Below are positions 9,597-20,784 of a stretch of 64,000 nt of DNA, piece by piece. Position 1 is the stretch's first letter; each line of letters begins with the position of its first letter. Origin of the DNA: Arachidicoccus ginsenosidivorans (GTDB lineage Bacteria; Bacteroidota; Bacteroidia; Chitinophagales; Chitinophagaceae); NCBI RefSeq assembly GCF_007971385.1, contig NZ_CP042434.1:4712001-4776000 (forward strand). The letters are read 5' to 3'. The notes under the pieces are model-generated. The model had not been told where the DNA came from. It ran no database searches and saw only the letters and a program-made list of their open reading frames with translations. The translations under genes and the position numbers were made by a program.

Positions 9597-12500
9597 TTAC
9601 CAGCCATAACTACTTTGATAGGGATTCTCGGGATTAATTGTTTTATAGGGATTAAAAGTTTGATTTAAAAAATCTACCGGTTTTGACGCTGTGGTTATAA
9701 ATAAAATTAATCTCCCGGAAACTTCATCTATATCACTGGCACGCATTAATCCTTTAGGTGTTTTAAATTTACTGCCGTAGCCGCTCACTATTTCGTTTTG
9801 AGAAATAGCCATACGGCCATCTATATTTTCTAGCCCGATATTTCCGTTGCTGCTCCAAAGGCCAATACCTGTACTGTCTTTTGATGTAGCTGCTGCTAAC
9901 CTAACATTGGAGCGGTTCCCATTAAAGCGGATATCCTGAATATTCAAAGCCCAAAGCCCATTTTCATTATAGGCTTTTTGCCGACCGTCGTAGAAAATGG
10001 CCCTTGCCCCAGATAGTCAAATGTTTGATATTGTTTTTCCAGTAGCAGTGTGAGTCCACATGCCAACAGACTGCCAGTGGCACCCTTGTATGGCTGCGCT
10101 TTATAGCTTAATTCAATGACGTTATTTTTTCCAATCAGTATCTGTACTACTCCTTTAAATCCCCGGTGATTGAACGAATCATTATCAATGGCCCAATGGC
10201 AATCCAATAAGTAGACTTGGCCGCTATCGGTCTTTATTTTTTTAAAATGATCTACTTTAGGCCTGAGTAAATAGGGTTGCCAATTAAACTTATTTTTACT
10301 TGTTTGCGCCTGCAGTGTAATGGTCTGCTTTCTACCCACCCGCATCAGTAAGGGTGATTTTAACAGCTGCTGTTTTTTATTTTGAATTTCCAGTACTGCT
10401 GTTTTTGAGATGCTAATTTGTAAATCCTGATTAGCCTTTATATCCCTGATCTGTTTGGTAAAATCAGCCTCTTTCAGCACAATATTTTTTTCATTGATTT
10501 GTTTCCCTTGTGGATCTAGCACCATCAGATGCAGCGCCAAAGGCTGTGCAGCAGTCAGGTGTTCAGGTAACCAGCCCTGAATCGTTACTTTTTGTGTATG
10601 GTTGGCGGGTGCATCCAACCAGCGCTTACCTTGATCAATGGTTTTTTTCAGGTTGACAATTTGCCATTTGAGTTGGTATCCATGTAAGGAAATAAAGTCA
10701 AACCTGTTGGTGACATCAATGGTGAAATTTGATTTTTGGCCCGGGATAAAATTTAAATGATCTGCCTGGATTTGCACAGGAGCATAAATTTTCCTTACTA
10801 AAAAATAATCCTCCTGGGGATATCCATCTCCGTAAACAATGCCGTCTGCGCCGTTATTGCCATTGTTATCCAAATAATGATGCTGATCAATTTGGATCCC
10901 TTCCATTACCTGTGTCTGTTTGAGATTTGGGTGATTTACTTTTTCATTAAAGCGGTTTACGCTTTCTAGCCCATTTGGCGGTCTACTTATCAGCATAGCC
11001 TGGTCGGTCCAGCACCAAATGGATCCGCCAATAATCCGAGGCTGTTTTAATATGTTCGCGTATTGCTGCTCAAATTCATCCATGGCCAGCCCCAGAGAAT
11101 GGGCATATTCTGTTAGAATGAGTGGTTTGTCTGTCTTTTGCAGGCTCTTATTTAAAGAAGTTACGTCCAGATAATGTGGCATGTAAATATCCACATTTGG
11201 ACTTTGTCTGCCCTGATAACGCAGATAATCAGACCCTCGTTGCGGCAGTCCGCGCGGCCTGCTGGGATCCTTTTGCTTTACATACTGAATCACCTTTTCC
11301 ACGATGGGTGTATAAGGATTCTCATTGCCGATCGACCAGATGATCACGGCGGGGTGATTTTTATCCCGACTGATTGTAGCGCGGGCCCGGGTAATCAACT
11401 GCGGCAAATAGGTTTCATCCTTTAAATTATGGTCACCAAATCCAAAGGGGACTTCATCACAGATATAAAAGCCCATTTCATCGGTGAGATCATAAAAGTC
11501 TGGACTAAAAGGGTAATGCGCTGTTCGGATAAAGTTAATGCCAGCGGCTTTCATCATTTTAAGTTGCTGACGCCTTTGTTTATATTTGAGTGCTCTGCCG
11601 TTTTTAGGGTTGATTTCACTTAAACAAACACCGTGCAGTTTAATGGGTACATTATTCACTTTTAAGTTGTAGCCGTCTACCCGCACACTACGGATACCTA
11701 CTTTTTGGTGGGTACGCTGAATTACCTGGCCCGTTGGTCCTATGATATTAACTTCCAATCGATAAAGATTGGGCGTTTCAGCAGTCCACAGACTGGGGGT
11801 TTTCAATTTTGCTTTAAAATGGATCGTATCCTTATTGAAAGTACAAGCCTTCCTAAAATCAATCACATGGTTATTTAATGGGTCTACCAGTGATACTTCC
11901 ACCTGATAATTTTGGGTGTGTGTAGGCTTAAATCTGTCTACTTGTACGTCTACCTTTACATCAGCGTCTTTGTTTTCCAAAATATCAGTAGTGAATGTCA
12001 CATCCTTTAAGTAAACGGTATCAAGGGTGAACAGTGTTACGTCTCTGGAAATACCTGATAAGGACCAGTCATCATTGGTGTCAAATTGCCAGGTATTATC
12101 TGGTTGTGTGGGCAGCGATCTGGTGGATACTTGTATACAAAGCAGATTTTTTCCGCCTTTATTTAAATAGGGCGTTATATCAAACTGACAAAGATTAAAA
12201 CTGCTGCCCCAGTCACCTACTTTGTGTCCGTTTAAGTAAATAGTGTACGAGAAGTTGACACCATCCAATCTTAAGATGACATGTCTGCCTTTCCAACTTG
12301 GGTTGTAATCAAACTTACGTCTGTACAGGCCTGTATAATCGCTTAAATCTGCACCATATTCCGGCATTTTTAACCCTTGGGTTTCCAGGTTACCGGGCAC
12401 AAGAATATCCTGCCAATTTTGTGTATCATAGCTTAAATCCAGCCAATTGCTTAAGCTATCAGGTATCACTTGACCGGCAATCATCTTAATTTTCCAGGTG

Positions 12501-12631
12501 CCATCTAAAGACTCAGTTAGCATTTGATCCCGCACAGGATAAAACCTCAATTGTGCATCCAAGCCTTTGCAACAAAATACAGCTAGAAAACCCACCAATA
12601 GATATATTACACGCATGTGCTTACTGTTCAT
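9597..12631 (-). pseudogene. Glycoside hydrolase family 2 enzyme (beta-galactosidase-like), one-base frameshift
   Basis: A secreted or periplasmic GH2 hydrolase, probably removing beta-linked galactose or glucuronic acid. ATG 12631 is preferred, 18 bases past the GH115 stop. A signal peptide is followed by the sugar-binding domain (VNFSYTIYLNGHKVG) and the catalytic barrel: GVCLSEINPKNGRALK, acid/base Glu in SIGNEN, nucleophile Glu in LILTEYAHS. The tail resembles the LacZ small domain (DYLGQGPF). At the T run 9975-9979 the frame breaks; one extra base joins KKAYNENGLWALNIQDIRF and gives 1011 residues. The exact substrate is unknown. Confidence 0.88.
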
Positions 12632-12648
12632 TTTAAAATAAAATAAAG

Positions 12649-15185
12649 TCAATGTGTATTTATAGGAAAGACATAAAATTTGCGATTTGCCTTAAAATCA
12701 ACCATCCATTGATCAATGATTATGTGATCATCCAGGGCCGTTATTTTTAATTGATGTTGTCCCTGGTTGAGCTGGCACGGTGTAATATTTACTGCCTGGC
12801 CGCGCAGCACGTTGGTTTTCCAAGTTTCTGTTCTACCCTTTTGCCTAAAAGAAATTACCTGAGGTGGGTTATCGTCAATTTGCACGCTATAACGGATATC
12901 GCCCTTGTCATTGGGCTGCGTTGGAATGACGGCTGTTCGTAAAACAGCTGCACCGGCTTTAGTGGTATTAAAAACATAGGTGAGCGACTGCTGTTTAGGC
13001 AGCGGTACCGCCTCCATGCTATGGCCAAGCATTTCCACTGGTTGGGGGGTAAACGATGCTTTGGTATAATCAGCCGCATTTAAGGCAACGTAGGATGGAT
13101 CTGGTTGGATGGAATCGTAGGGAGCTTCCTGGTCGTTTGCTTTTGCCGTATATAAATTAATTTCTTGCTCCGTTAAGTCTATTGGTAAAGATGGTTGATC
13201 AAAAACCGGTAAGTTTCTTGGGTTGAAACACATCAAATATTTCCATTGTCCACCATTCAATTTGTTATTATAATAATCTGTCATACTGCGGATCTCCTGA
13301 TAGGCCTTCAGGCTTTTTGCAGAGGCGGTCATTAGCTGATTTTTTGCCTTACTGCGCTTTACAGCGCTGTAATCACCGCTCGCCAGGGATTTTGCCCTGG
13401 CTGCTTCCAGCCATTTTGTGGCCATGTCAGCTGCAGCGCATACGGGGTATTTAATGGCCGCAAAATAGGCGTCTTTTTTACCGGCAGGAATCTCTTTTTC
13501 AATTTGTTCCACAGCCGTTTTTATTTTGGCATAAGCGGCCAGATACCGGTCCGCTTCGCCGGCGAACTGCGTAAAACTAAATTCGGTAGTGCCGGCCGGA
13601 GAAATGCCTCTTGGATAAGTTTTCTTATCTAATTCTACTTGCTCCCAGCCCATAAATTCCGGTTTACGAATGGCTGTTAAGTGGTAAAATTCTTTCATGA
13701 CAGGATATAGCTGTTCTCCCACCTGATGACCGTAATCTCTTATCAGGCAGTTTTTAAGATGTGTAGCCACGCTACCACGACTGGCCGTTAAATGTATATC
13801 CCAGGCCAGATCCAAAAAGAGTTCCAGATCGAAGGCCGCAACTTTAGGATCATGGACATTCACGATCCATAACCTTTTGGCATTATGGTGATAGGCAGTG
13901 CTCATTTCGTAATAGATGAGTCCAGGTTGTGTGGTGGTTAACCATAAATAGTCATGTGGACGGCCCCAATAACTTAGATGATAATAAACACCGGATCCGC
14001 CTGTACGCGTCTGCTGCTTTTTATCGCTGAGCCGGGTAAGATAGCCATAGTTATCATCACACCAGGTCAGCATTACATCCTGAGGAACTTGCAGTCCATT
14101 TTCATAAATATCTAATACTTCCTTATAGGGTACAAACTGTTGTGGAATGGACTGTAAATCTGGATTTACATATTTTTTGAGCAGGGATCTTTGATCGTTA
14201 ATAACTGCTTGCAGGGCCTTGGTTTTTTCGCTCAGTGTATGCACGCCTTCCATGGACCCGTCGTGCTTGCCACGCAAGCCTAATGTGTATATGTTATCAT
14301 ATGGTGCGACTGCCTTTAACCGTCTGCTCCAATAAGCAATAACAGAATCTCTGTTGGTGATATAATTATATGGCCCCTGGTTGTTTTCATTCCACTCACC
14401 ATTTGCATTGGACATCATCGGTTCGCAGTGCGAAGTGCCGATCACGATTCCACAACTATCTGCCACTTGTTTGGCACCAGGTGTCCAGTAAAAAGGTACT
14501 GAACTGCCATGCATAGCCGGCCAGATCATATTGGCCCGCAGTCGCAGCATGAGCTGAAAGACTTTTTTGTAGGTTTTGGCAGAGATCATGCCTTTTTTGT
14601 GATGCGGATCAAAATTTAACCAGCTCCAGGGTTGTAAGCTCCAGTCCTCATCGTTGATAAAAATGCCTCTATATTCTACTGACGGACTTTGAAAAGTTTC
14701 AAAATCATCCGGTAAGGTTAATGTCGTTTTTTTGTCTGGTGTTACCTCGCCCCACCATACCCATGGCGATACACCCGCCAGTCTGGAGAGTTCGAGAATG
14801 CCGTAAGCCAGCCCACGGGGTCACTGCCAATCACCTGCAGTTGTTTGCCGGCAACTTTAATATAAAATGCCTCCTTTGTTTTAGCAAGTTTATCTACGGG
14901 AACACCCTGTGATTTTAACGCGTTTGACTGATCTTGATCATATTGTATAAAACGGATCCTTGCTTTATCCCGGTTTTTGTTACCTGCTAGCAATGTCGGA
15001 AGTTGGCCGGTCACTTGTGCCAGATCCTGGCGCCACATGGTGACGGCCGTGTATACCACCGGAGCGACCGTTTTGGGCAATACATAAGTAACAGGACTTG
15101 TTTTGCTGAACCAGATAAAGTCCGAAGCGTGACAAATATGTGCCATGGTCAAAAGAAAGCTCAATACTAGAATTTTGCTTTTCAT
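12649..15185 (-). pseudogene. GH115 alpha-glucuronidase-like hydrolase, one-base frameshift
   Basis: GH115 enzymes remove 4-O-methyl-glucuronic or glucuronic acid from xylan or arabinogalactan. The N-terminal part has a signal peptide (ending HICHAS) and runs to GSDPVG. The frame is then lost at about 14810, where one C appears missing. The next frame resumes with AYGILELSRLAGVSPWVWWGE and the family blocks RGIFINDEDW, RANMIWPAMHG, GTSHCEPMM and LGLRGKHDG. Correcting it gives 845 residues, near family length. It overlaps no neighbour; GH2 follows 18 bases later, so the two are probably one operon. Confidence 0.88.
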
Positions 15186-15377
15186 AATTTATTGGAAATG
15201 GAAGATCGTTCCTTTATTTTTAAGAGGTACGCTAATTCAATTCAGGGAGGCCACTGCCTATATCCACAACAGGTATTTTTGAAAGGCTGCTGTTCCACTT
15301 ATAGGAAGTCGCAAAAAAAAGTATAATACCAATTGTTAGTTAAGTTACGAAGTTAGGTGGAGTCTTTTGCATAACCA

Positions 15378-15394
15378 TCCTGTACTGTCATGGT
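15378..15394. promoter_or_regulatory. Possible operator upstream of GH115
   Basis: TCCTGTACTGTCATGGT matches the site at 9227-9243 in 13 of 17 positions. It lies about 190 bases before the GH115 start in the 284-base gap after GH92, the place expected for a second promoter of the locus. Confidence 0.35.
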
Positions 15395-15469
15395 TGAAGG
15401 CCAAAATTTGCGCAATCGTTTCCGGTAAATCTGTGCGCCTTTAGACGAGACATATAAAAGGGTTGCGGC

Positions 15470-17842
15470 TTAATGACTCATGGAATATCCTCGATCTTTT
15501 TGCTTGCTTCCCCAGGCTGTGGGATGAGCAGTTAGGTAGATTTGCAGGTCTCCGCCTGTTTTAAAAAGGTCTTTAGTCAAATAGTTTTTGGTATAAAGGC
15601 GACCATTAAGTAGTATCTTTTCTATGTAAATTGCCGACACTGTTGTTTTATGTGTGGTAATGGAAAGCATTTTATGATTACTCAGTTGTATTTCTATATG
15701 GTCAAAGTGGGGACTGGATAACATATAGGTGCCTGATACCGGATCCACCGGATAAAACCCCATCGAGGCAAAAACATACCAGCTGCTCATTTGACCCGCA
15801 TCGTCATTACCGTCAATGCCGCCGGGGCCAGGGCTGTATGCCTGTTGTAGAATTTTATGTACCTCAAGTTGTGTTTTATAAGGGGATTTAGTATAGTTAT
15901 ACATAAAAGGGATCTGGTGCCCGGGCTCATTGCCATGCCAGTAACCCTTTTTTGCAAACAGCTCGTCCAGGTGATTTTCTAAAATTTTATCACCACCCAT
16001 CCACTGGGCGAGCCCTTTGATATCCTGTGGAACATAAAAGCTGTATTGAGCGGGTGTACCTTCCGTAATATAACTAGCCCGCTCATATGGCCTAAAGGAT
16101 TGTATCCATTTGCCGTTTTGGTACCTGCCTCTGGCCATGGCTACACTGGGATCAATGACGTTTTTATAATTGAGTGCTCTTTTGGATAAATGCTTGTAAT
16201 CGCTGGTTTTGCCCAGTGCTTTTGCCAGCACACTTAAGGCATAGTCATCATAGCTATATTCTAATGTTCTACTTACCTGCTCTTTTTTGTGAAAGGCATC
16301 TTTAACCTCGTCTTCGAGCGGAATATAACCATAACGCAGGTAGGATTTTAGGGCTCTTCTGCCCTTTCCCTGCCGGTAAGCAGTTTGACTTGTCGTATCA
16401 AATGCATTTTTTCTTAAGTAAGGATATAGTGCTTTTAAATCAAAATCCCTGATGCCCATTTGGTAGGCAGCTGCTACAAAAGCAGTGCTATGATCCCCGA
16501 TCATAGCTGCGGTATAATTATTCCAGCAAGGAAAGATGGGCGTCCAGCCACCTTGCTCACTTTTAAGCAATATGGAGCGGACAAAATTATTGACCGTTTT
16601 AGGCTCAATAAGCATCATTAGTGGCAGCTGGGCTCTATAAATATCCCACATGGAAAAGTCATCATAATAAAGGCCATCTTTGATTTGCATAATGGGCGAT
16701 TTTTCTTGATTTTTGCCGCCACTGAACGCCGGGTAGGTACCTGCCGCATCACTAAATAGCCTGGGTTGCTGAAAACTGTGATATAAGGAGGTGTAAAACA
16801 TTTTTAGATCATGGATACTTTTTGTAAAGACTTTAATCCGACCTAAATGAAGGTTCCAATCCGCCTTCACCTTTTGCTCAGTTATCTTGAAATCCCAACC
16901 AGGAATTTCTGTATCCAGATTGTTTTTTGCAGCTGTCGTACTGGTAAGTGATGTGCCCATTTTAAAAAACAAAGTCTGGCCGGCCCTTAGATAATAGCTT
17001 AATACAATAACCCCGCTATCTGCTGCCGCTGCATGTTTTTGCCGGATATTTGTGGGTTTTTGGGAGGCCACAAAATAAAAGTTGCCATCAAAACCTGCAT
17101 AATCACCCCATCCCTGGTAGATTCTGTGAACGGGATTAAAACCAGTAATTGATTGACTGTCCTGCCCTATTTGCACATGGCCTTGGTTTAAGTCACTGTT
17201 GGCCCGGATAATCAACCTTAAGGTGTCGGATTTGAGCATTGTTAACTGCCACAGGCCTGAGCGCAGGGTGGCCGTCATCTTTGCTTCATATTTTCCCGGA
17301 AAACGGATCTGGTATTTATAAGGGGTTGATAATTCCTGCCCATGATCTAATACTAAACTGGCCGTATCCGAGACCTTACCCACAACCGGCAGGATTGAAA
17401 AGCTGCCATAATCCTGGGTGCAGGAGCCACTCAGCCAGTGACTGGCCCTGAACCCCCTGAAAAGCCTGGCGTTGTATTGATAGGGTGCTACGCATTTATT
17501 TTCAGACCAGGTTGTTTGCGGTGTAAACTGTGTCATGCCAAAAGGAAGACCTACTGCCGGGATCGTATTGCCGCTTCTTTCACTGCCCGCCTCGCTATGG
17601 GCAAGTGCACTTGTTGAGCTTGCGGGTGCAGTTCCATTCAAGGGCTCCACGTACTGCACAGGTCCATCCGCCAGGTTTATAGTGCCAGCTTGTGCAAAAA
17701 GTGCCTGAACACCGGATATAAGCCATATCGCACTCAACAGTAAAACCTGAAGTCGCTTATTGTGGCGTGTATTAGGCCTATAGTAATTAACAGGTGACTT
17801 GCCTGGACGTAAGGTGATGGTGATCCTGCTCGATGCATGCAT
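15470..17842 (-). CDS. GH92 family alpha-mannosidase-like glycoside hydrolase
   Basis: GH92 enzymes are calcium-dependent exo-acting alpha-mannosidases, usually secreted or periplasmic. The 790-residue protein has an N-terminal signal segment (ending ALFAQAG). The family blocks seen are RSGNTIPAVGLPFGMTQFTPQT, FRGFRASHW, the YDDFSMWDIYRAQLPL region, and near the C-terminus PGGIDGNDDAGQMSSWYVF followed by GFYPVDPVSGTY. It is full length and intact. GH92 is not a usual partner of GH115, so its target in this locus may be a mannose-bearing substrate or a side activity. Confidence 0.93.
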   Translation of the reverse strand: MHASSRITITLRPGKSPVNYYRPNTRHNKRLQVLLLSAIWLISGVQALFAQAGTINLADGPVQYVEPLNGTAPASSTSALAHSEAGSERSGNTIPAVGLPFGMTQFTPQTTWSENKCVAPYQYNARLFRGFRASHWLSGSCTQDYGSFSILPVVGKVSDTASLVLDHGQELSTPYKYQIRFPGKYEAKMTATLRSGLWQLTMLKSDTLRLIIRANSDLNQGHVQIGQDSQSITGFNPVHRIYQGWGDYAGFDGNFYFVASQKPTNIRQKHAAAADSGVIVLSYYLRAGQTLFFKMGTSLTSTTAAKNNLDTEIPGWDFKITEQKVKADWNLHLGRIKVFTKSIHDLKMFYTSLYHSFQQPRLFSDAAGTYPAFSGGKNQEKSPIMQIKDGLYYDDFSMWDIYRAQLPLMMLIEPKTVNNFVRSILLKSEQGGWTPIFPCWNNYTAAMIGDHSTAFVAAAYQMGIRDFDLKALYPYLRKNAFDTTSQTAYRQGKGRRALKSYLRYGYIPLEDEVKDAFHKKEQVSRTLEYSYDDYALSVLAKALGKTSDYKHLSKRALNYKNVIDPSVAMARGRYQNGKWIQSFRPYERASYITEGTPAQYSFYVPQDIKGLAQWMGGDKILENHLDELFAKKGYWHGNEPGHQIPFMYNYTKSPYKTQLEVHKILQQAYSPGPGGIDGNDDAGQMSSWYVFASMGFYPVDPVSGTYMLSSPHFDHIEIQLSNHKMLSITTHKTTVSAIYIEKILLNGRLYTKNYLTKDLFKTGGDLQIYLTAHPTAWGSKQKDRGYSMSH

Positions 17843-17901
17843 ATTTGTATTGTGACAAATTATTTAAAAGTCAGGTAAAAATAACATTAAATGCCCAAAA
17901 G

Positions 17902-17917
17902 TTTACCAAAGGGTAAA
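17902..17917. promoter_or_regulatory. Inverted repeat and CCTGTA box upstream of GH92
   Basis: TTTACC-AAAG-GGTAAA is a perfect 6-bp inverted repeat about 60-75 bases before the GH92 start. CCCTGTATTTTGTC follows at 17932-17945 and shares CCTGTA with the other locus sites. The spacing is right for an operator, but no regulator gene is in the window. Confidence 0.35.
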
Positions 17918-18054
17918 TTAGTCGCAATCTGCCCTGTATTTTGTCTTATTCTGATCGCTTGCTTTATTTTAAATAATCGGAACTTTGTCATTAGTGGATC
18001 ACAATGGACGGGAAGTAATTGAAGTATCTATATTTTTTACACAAAATTATTGTT

Positions 18055-18516
18055 ATGGACAGTGCTAAAAACACCAACACAGTTACCCTTCACAGGGTGA
18101 TTAAGGCAACGCCAGATAAATTATTCAGGGCCTTTACGCATGAAGCGGCTATCGCCAGCTGGCTACCTCCCTATGGGTTTGTCTGCTCTGTGCAGCACAT
18201 GGAGGCAAAACTAGGCGGAACCTACCACATGAGCTTTGAGAATTTCAGTACGGGTAATCGTCACGGATTCAGTGGCCGGTTTGTTCAGTGGGAACCAGGT
18301 AAATTACTCCAGTTTGTGGAAACTTTCGACGATCCTGCCTTTGGCGGTGAAATGACCACGACTGTTGAACTTGCAGCCGTCAGCTGTGGTACTGAGATGC
18401 ATATTAGGCAAACTGGTATCCCAGCCGTGATCCCCGTTGAAATGTGTTATCTGGGCTGGCAGGAAAGCCTGGAGAAACTAATTGCGTTGGTAGAACCTGT
18501 AATCCCCGAAGGCTGA
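18055..18516 (+). CDS. SRPBCC/AHSA1-domain protein
   Basis: A 153-residue cytosolic protein of the START-like SRPBCC superfamily (AHSA1 type), which binds hydrophobic ligands; no reaction can be assigned. Typical features are the first strand VTLHRVIKATPDKLFRAFT, then the ASWLPP turn, the central GGTYHMSFENF and GRFVQWEPGKLLQFVETF strands, and the C-terminal helix GWQESLEKLIALVEP. ATG 18055 (MDSAKN) fits the domain start; an upstream in-frame ATG at 18019 would add 12 hydrophobic residues and is less likely. It is divergent from GH92. Confidence 0.85.
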   Translation: MDSAKNTNTVTLHRVIKATPDKLFRAFTHEAAIASWLPPYGFVCSVQHMEAKLGGTYHMSFENFSTGNRHGFSGRFVQWEPGKLLQFVETFDDPAFGGEMTTTVELAAVSCGTEMHIRQTGIPAVIPVEMCYLGWQESLEKLIALVEPVIPEG

Positions 18517-18686
18517 TCAGTCAAAGCAGATGTATTGCGCAAAATGCCTGCGCTAAGTATGGATAACAGGAAGCATTGTGCGTCCTTGTCAGCAACTTTT
18601 CCATAAAGGTTAAAGACTGGGAATTCTATTGCCCTTTTTTTCTTTGAACTACTCGCAGCCCTTATCAGGGGAACAAGTCTTTCCTT

Positions 18687-19355
18687 CTACAATATCCAAA
18701 TCGGGACTATTGTTTTCAGCTTGCCAATCTTGAAAGGATTTTTTAATGCTTCAACAAAAACGGCGCTTGGCTGTGCACCGGACAGGGCAAATTTTCGGTT
18801 GAAGACAAAAAAAGGAACCCCCGTGATACCTATTTGTTGTGCTTCATGAATGTCGGATAGCACGTCCTTGGCAAATGTTCCTTCCTGTAATGCGGTTTTT
18901 AATAACTGGGGATCCAGTCCAATTTCTGTACCCAAACTGATCAGCGTTTGCATATCGTCAATATTTTTACCATCGGTAAAATAAGCCCGAAATAAAACTT
19001 CTTCGGCCTCATTTTGTTTGCCCTTATTTTTGGCAAAATGAACCAATTGCTGTGCTTTTAAAGAATTGGCCGGAATTACTTTATCCATGTGGTAGTGAAG
19101 GCCGGCTTCTTTCGCAAAAGCTGTTGCCTGTACATTCATTTTGTGGGCCTCCTGCAAGGGCAATCCTTTTGCTTCGGCCAGGACTTCATCAAGTGATTTA
19201 TCAGGTGCTGTAACCAGTTCAGGCATTAACTGAAAACTCTTCCAGATTATCTGAAGCTGCTCTTTATCATTAAACTGGTCGAGCGCTGCCTCAAATTTTC
19301 TTTTGCCGATATAGCAAAAGGGACAGATGATATCGCTCCAGATTTCTATTTTCAT
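18687..19355 (-). CDS. DsbA-family oxidoreductase (FrnE-like)
   Basis: A cytosolic 222-residue thioredoxin-fold protein of the FrnE/2-hydroxychromene isomerase-like group. It opens with the strand IEIWSDIICPFCYIGKRKF, which holds a CPFC active site. The inserted helical domain follows, then the cis-proline loop GITGVPFFVFNRKFALSGAQP. There is no signal peptide, which separates it from periplasmic DsbA. A TACCTTTG box on the minus strand at 19422-19415 lies 60 bases before the start and is a likely -7 element. It appears to be a single-gene transcript. Confidence 0.9.
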   Translation of the reverse strand: MKIEIWSDIICPFCYIGKRKFEAALDQFNDKEQLQIIWKSFQLMPELVTAPDKSLDEVLAEAKGLPLQEAHKMNVQATAFAKEAGLHYHMDKVIPANSLKAQQLVHFAKNKGKQNEAEEVLFRAYFTDGKNIDDMQTLISLGTEIGLDPQLLKTALQEGTFAKDVLSDIHEAQQIGITGVPFFVFNRKFALSGAQPSAVFVEALKNPFKIGKLKTIVPIWIL

Positions 19356-19414
19356 GGGAACTGTTTTATAAATACGTTAAAGGCTGATATTTGATTGTAA
19401 TCAGTATTGTAGTG

Positions 19415-19422
19415 CAAAGGTA
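19415..19422 (-). promoter_or_regulatory. -7 element for the DsbA-like gene
   Basis: TACCTTTG on the minus strand matches TAnnTTTG, 60 bases upstream of the start. No clear TTTG partner is seen at the right spacing. Confidence 0.45.
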
Positions 19423-19497
19423 GCCATCTTTTGGCGCTCATTTGGCCTGCTTTACTTTTGTAAAGTTAATATGGGTACGCAGATACGCTTAATGGCT

Positions 19498-20784
19498 TCA
19501 TGCATTAAACGGGGATGCATGTTCTCCTCTTTCCAGAAAATCAGCTGCTTTATGCATGAGCTCCTCAAAGTCCTTACCTGTTTTACTTCTGTATTTTTCC
19601 ATCAGGGAAAATGGATGTACGTGGTCATAAGGATAGTCAAAATCCATGGGTTCCACTCTTGTCGGAATATCTCTATAATCTCCTTTTAGGGTGGAAAGCA
19701 CTTCTACGGGAGGAATGATTGTATCTTTTTTAAGCGGTACCGCCATTACTTGGTTGTGAATGGTGGCCATTTTTGCCTCCCGCAGCTCTTTATAGAGATT
19801 ATAGTGCAACATGAGCTTAAATACATTTTCTCCTTCATGGTGATCCATATAATGGGCTAGGCGCTCACTGCCCTGAAAGTGATTGTGCAATTGCTCGCTA
19901 AAATAACTGTTCAGTGTTTGACCCGCATTTGAATCCAATATATATTTAGAAATGGGGAAAGACCTGTCCAGGGTCGTACCGCCACAAAAGGCAAAAAGTT
20001 TGGTGTGACTAAAATAGCCATAAGGATTGGCCATGAGCAAAATCAAAGAAAAGAATGCACCGATGGAATAGGCGAAAAAATCAATACTTGCCTCGGGATC
20101 AATGCCCTCAATCTGCTCTTTTTTAATTTTCTTAATAAACTGACTGATATCCTGATAGGTTTGCAGTCCAGACCAGAACAACCGGTCCGGTTGATTGCCC
20201 AGCCGGATACTAATAGCCGTATTTACCGCACTGATATTGGAGAAACCTGGATGGTTTTGCTGGCGGATCAGCGCAATCTCATGCATGGACTTAATATCCG
20301 ACCAACTTTTATGCGCGCGGTTCATATGAAAGGCAATGGGGAATAACACAACGGATTTGCCGGTTAGCTGAACCAGACGCACGGCCCAGGGCAGATATTT
20401 GTCCCAGCTTTTTTCGTTCAGGCCGTGAAAAAGTAAAATAACACCTTTGTTTAGGCCGTCGCTTGTTTTTTCGAGCGGATGCAGGATAAAATAATCAAAA
20501 TACTTATTTTCTTCAATGGTGCTATCCTTCATTTTTAAAGGATGCAGGTTATAGTGGTGTTCAGTGGCCTCCTTTGCCAGGATGTCGGCTGTCTTGGTCT
20601 CATCAAAGAGGCGTTCGTGTCTCGGGCAATAATAATGGTCTTTGCCTGGTAAAATCTGAGCGCCAGGGGAGGTAAAAGGATATTTTTTCAGGCAGATGCC
20701 GAGCGTTTCGTCTTTACCACCACCGGCTTTCATCAGGGCTTTTATTTGGTAATAGAGTGATTGATAGTCCATAAATTCTTCCAA
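19498..20784 (-). CDS. Alpha/beta-hydrolase-like protein (DUF6051-type)
   Basis: A 428-residue cytosolic protein with an alpha/beta-hydrolase core. The oxyanion strand is GVILLFHGLNEKSWDKYLPWA, the nucleophile elbow is FAYSIGAFFS (A-Y-S-I-G in place of GxSxG), and a late DHVHPFSLM could hold the catalytic His. The long N-terminal stretch before the core contains a CxxH pattern (YYCPRHERLF). It resembles the uncharacterised Bacteroidota DUF6051 family; that assignment is from memory. Substrate unknown. It is flanked by unrelated genes. Confidence 0.7.
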   Translation of the reverse strand: MEEFMDYQSLYYQIKALMKAGGGKDETLGICLKKYPFTSPGAQILPGKDHYYCPRHERLFDETKTADILAKEATEHHYNLHPLKMKDSTIEENKYFDYFILHPLEKTSDGLNKGVILLFHGLNEKSWDKYLPWAVRLVQLTGKSVVLFPIAFHMNRAHKSWSDIKSMHEIALIRQQNHPGFSNISAVNTAISIRLGNQPDRLFWSGLQTYQDISQFIKKIKKEQIEGIDPEASIDFFAYSIGAFFSLILLMANPYGYFSHTKLFAFCGGTTLDRSFPISKYILDSNAGQTLNSYFSEQLHNHFQGSERLAHYMDHHEGENVFKLMLHYNLYKELREAKMATIHNQVMAVPLKKDTIIPPVEVLSTLKGDYRDIPTRVEPMDFDYPYDHVHPFSLMEKYRSKTGKDFEELMHKAADFLERGEHASPFNA

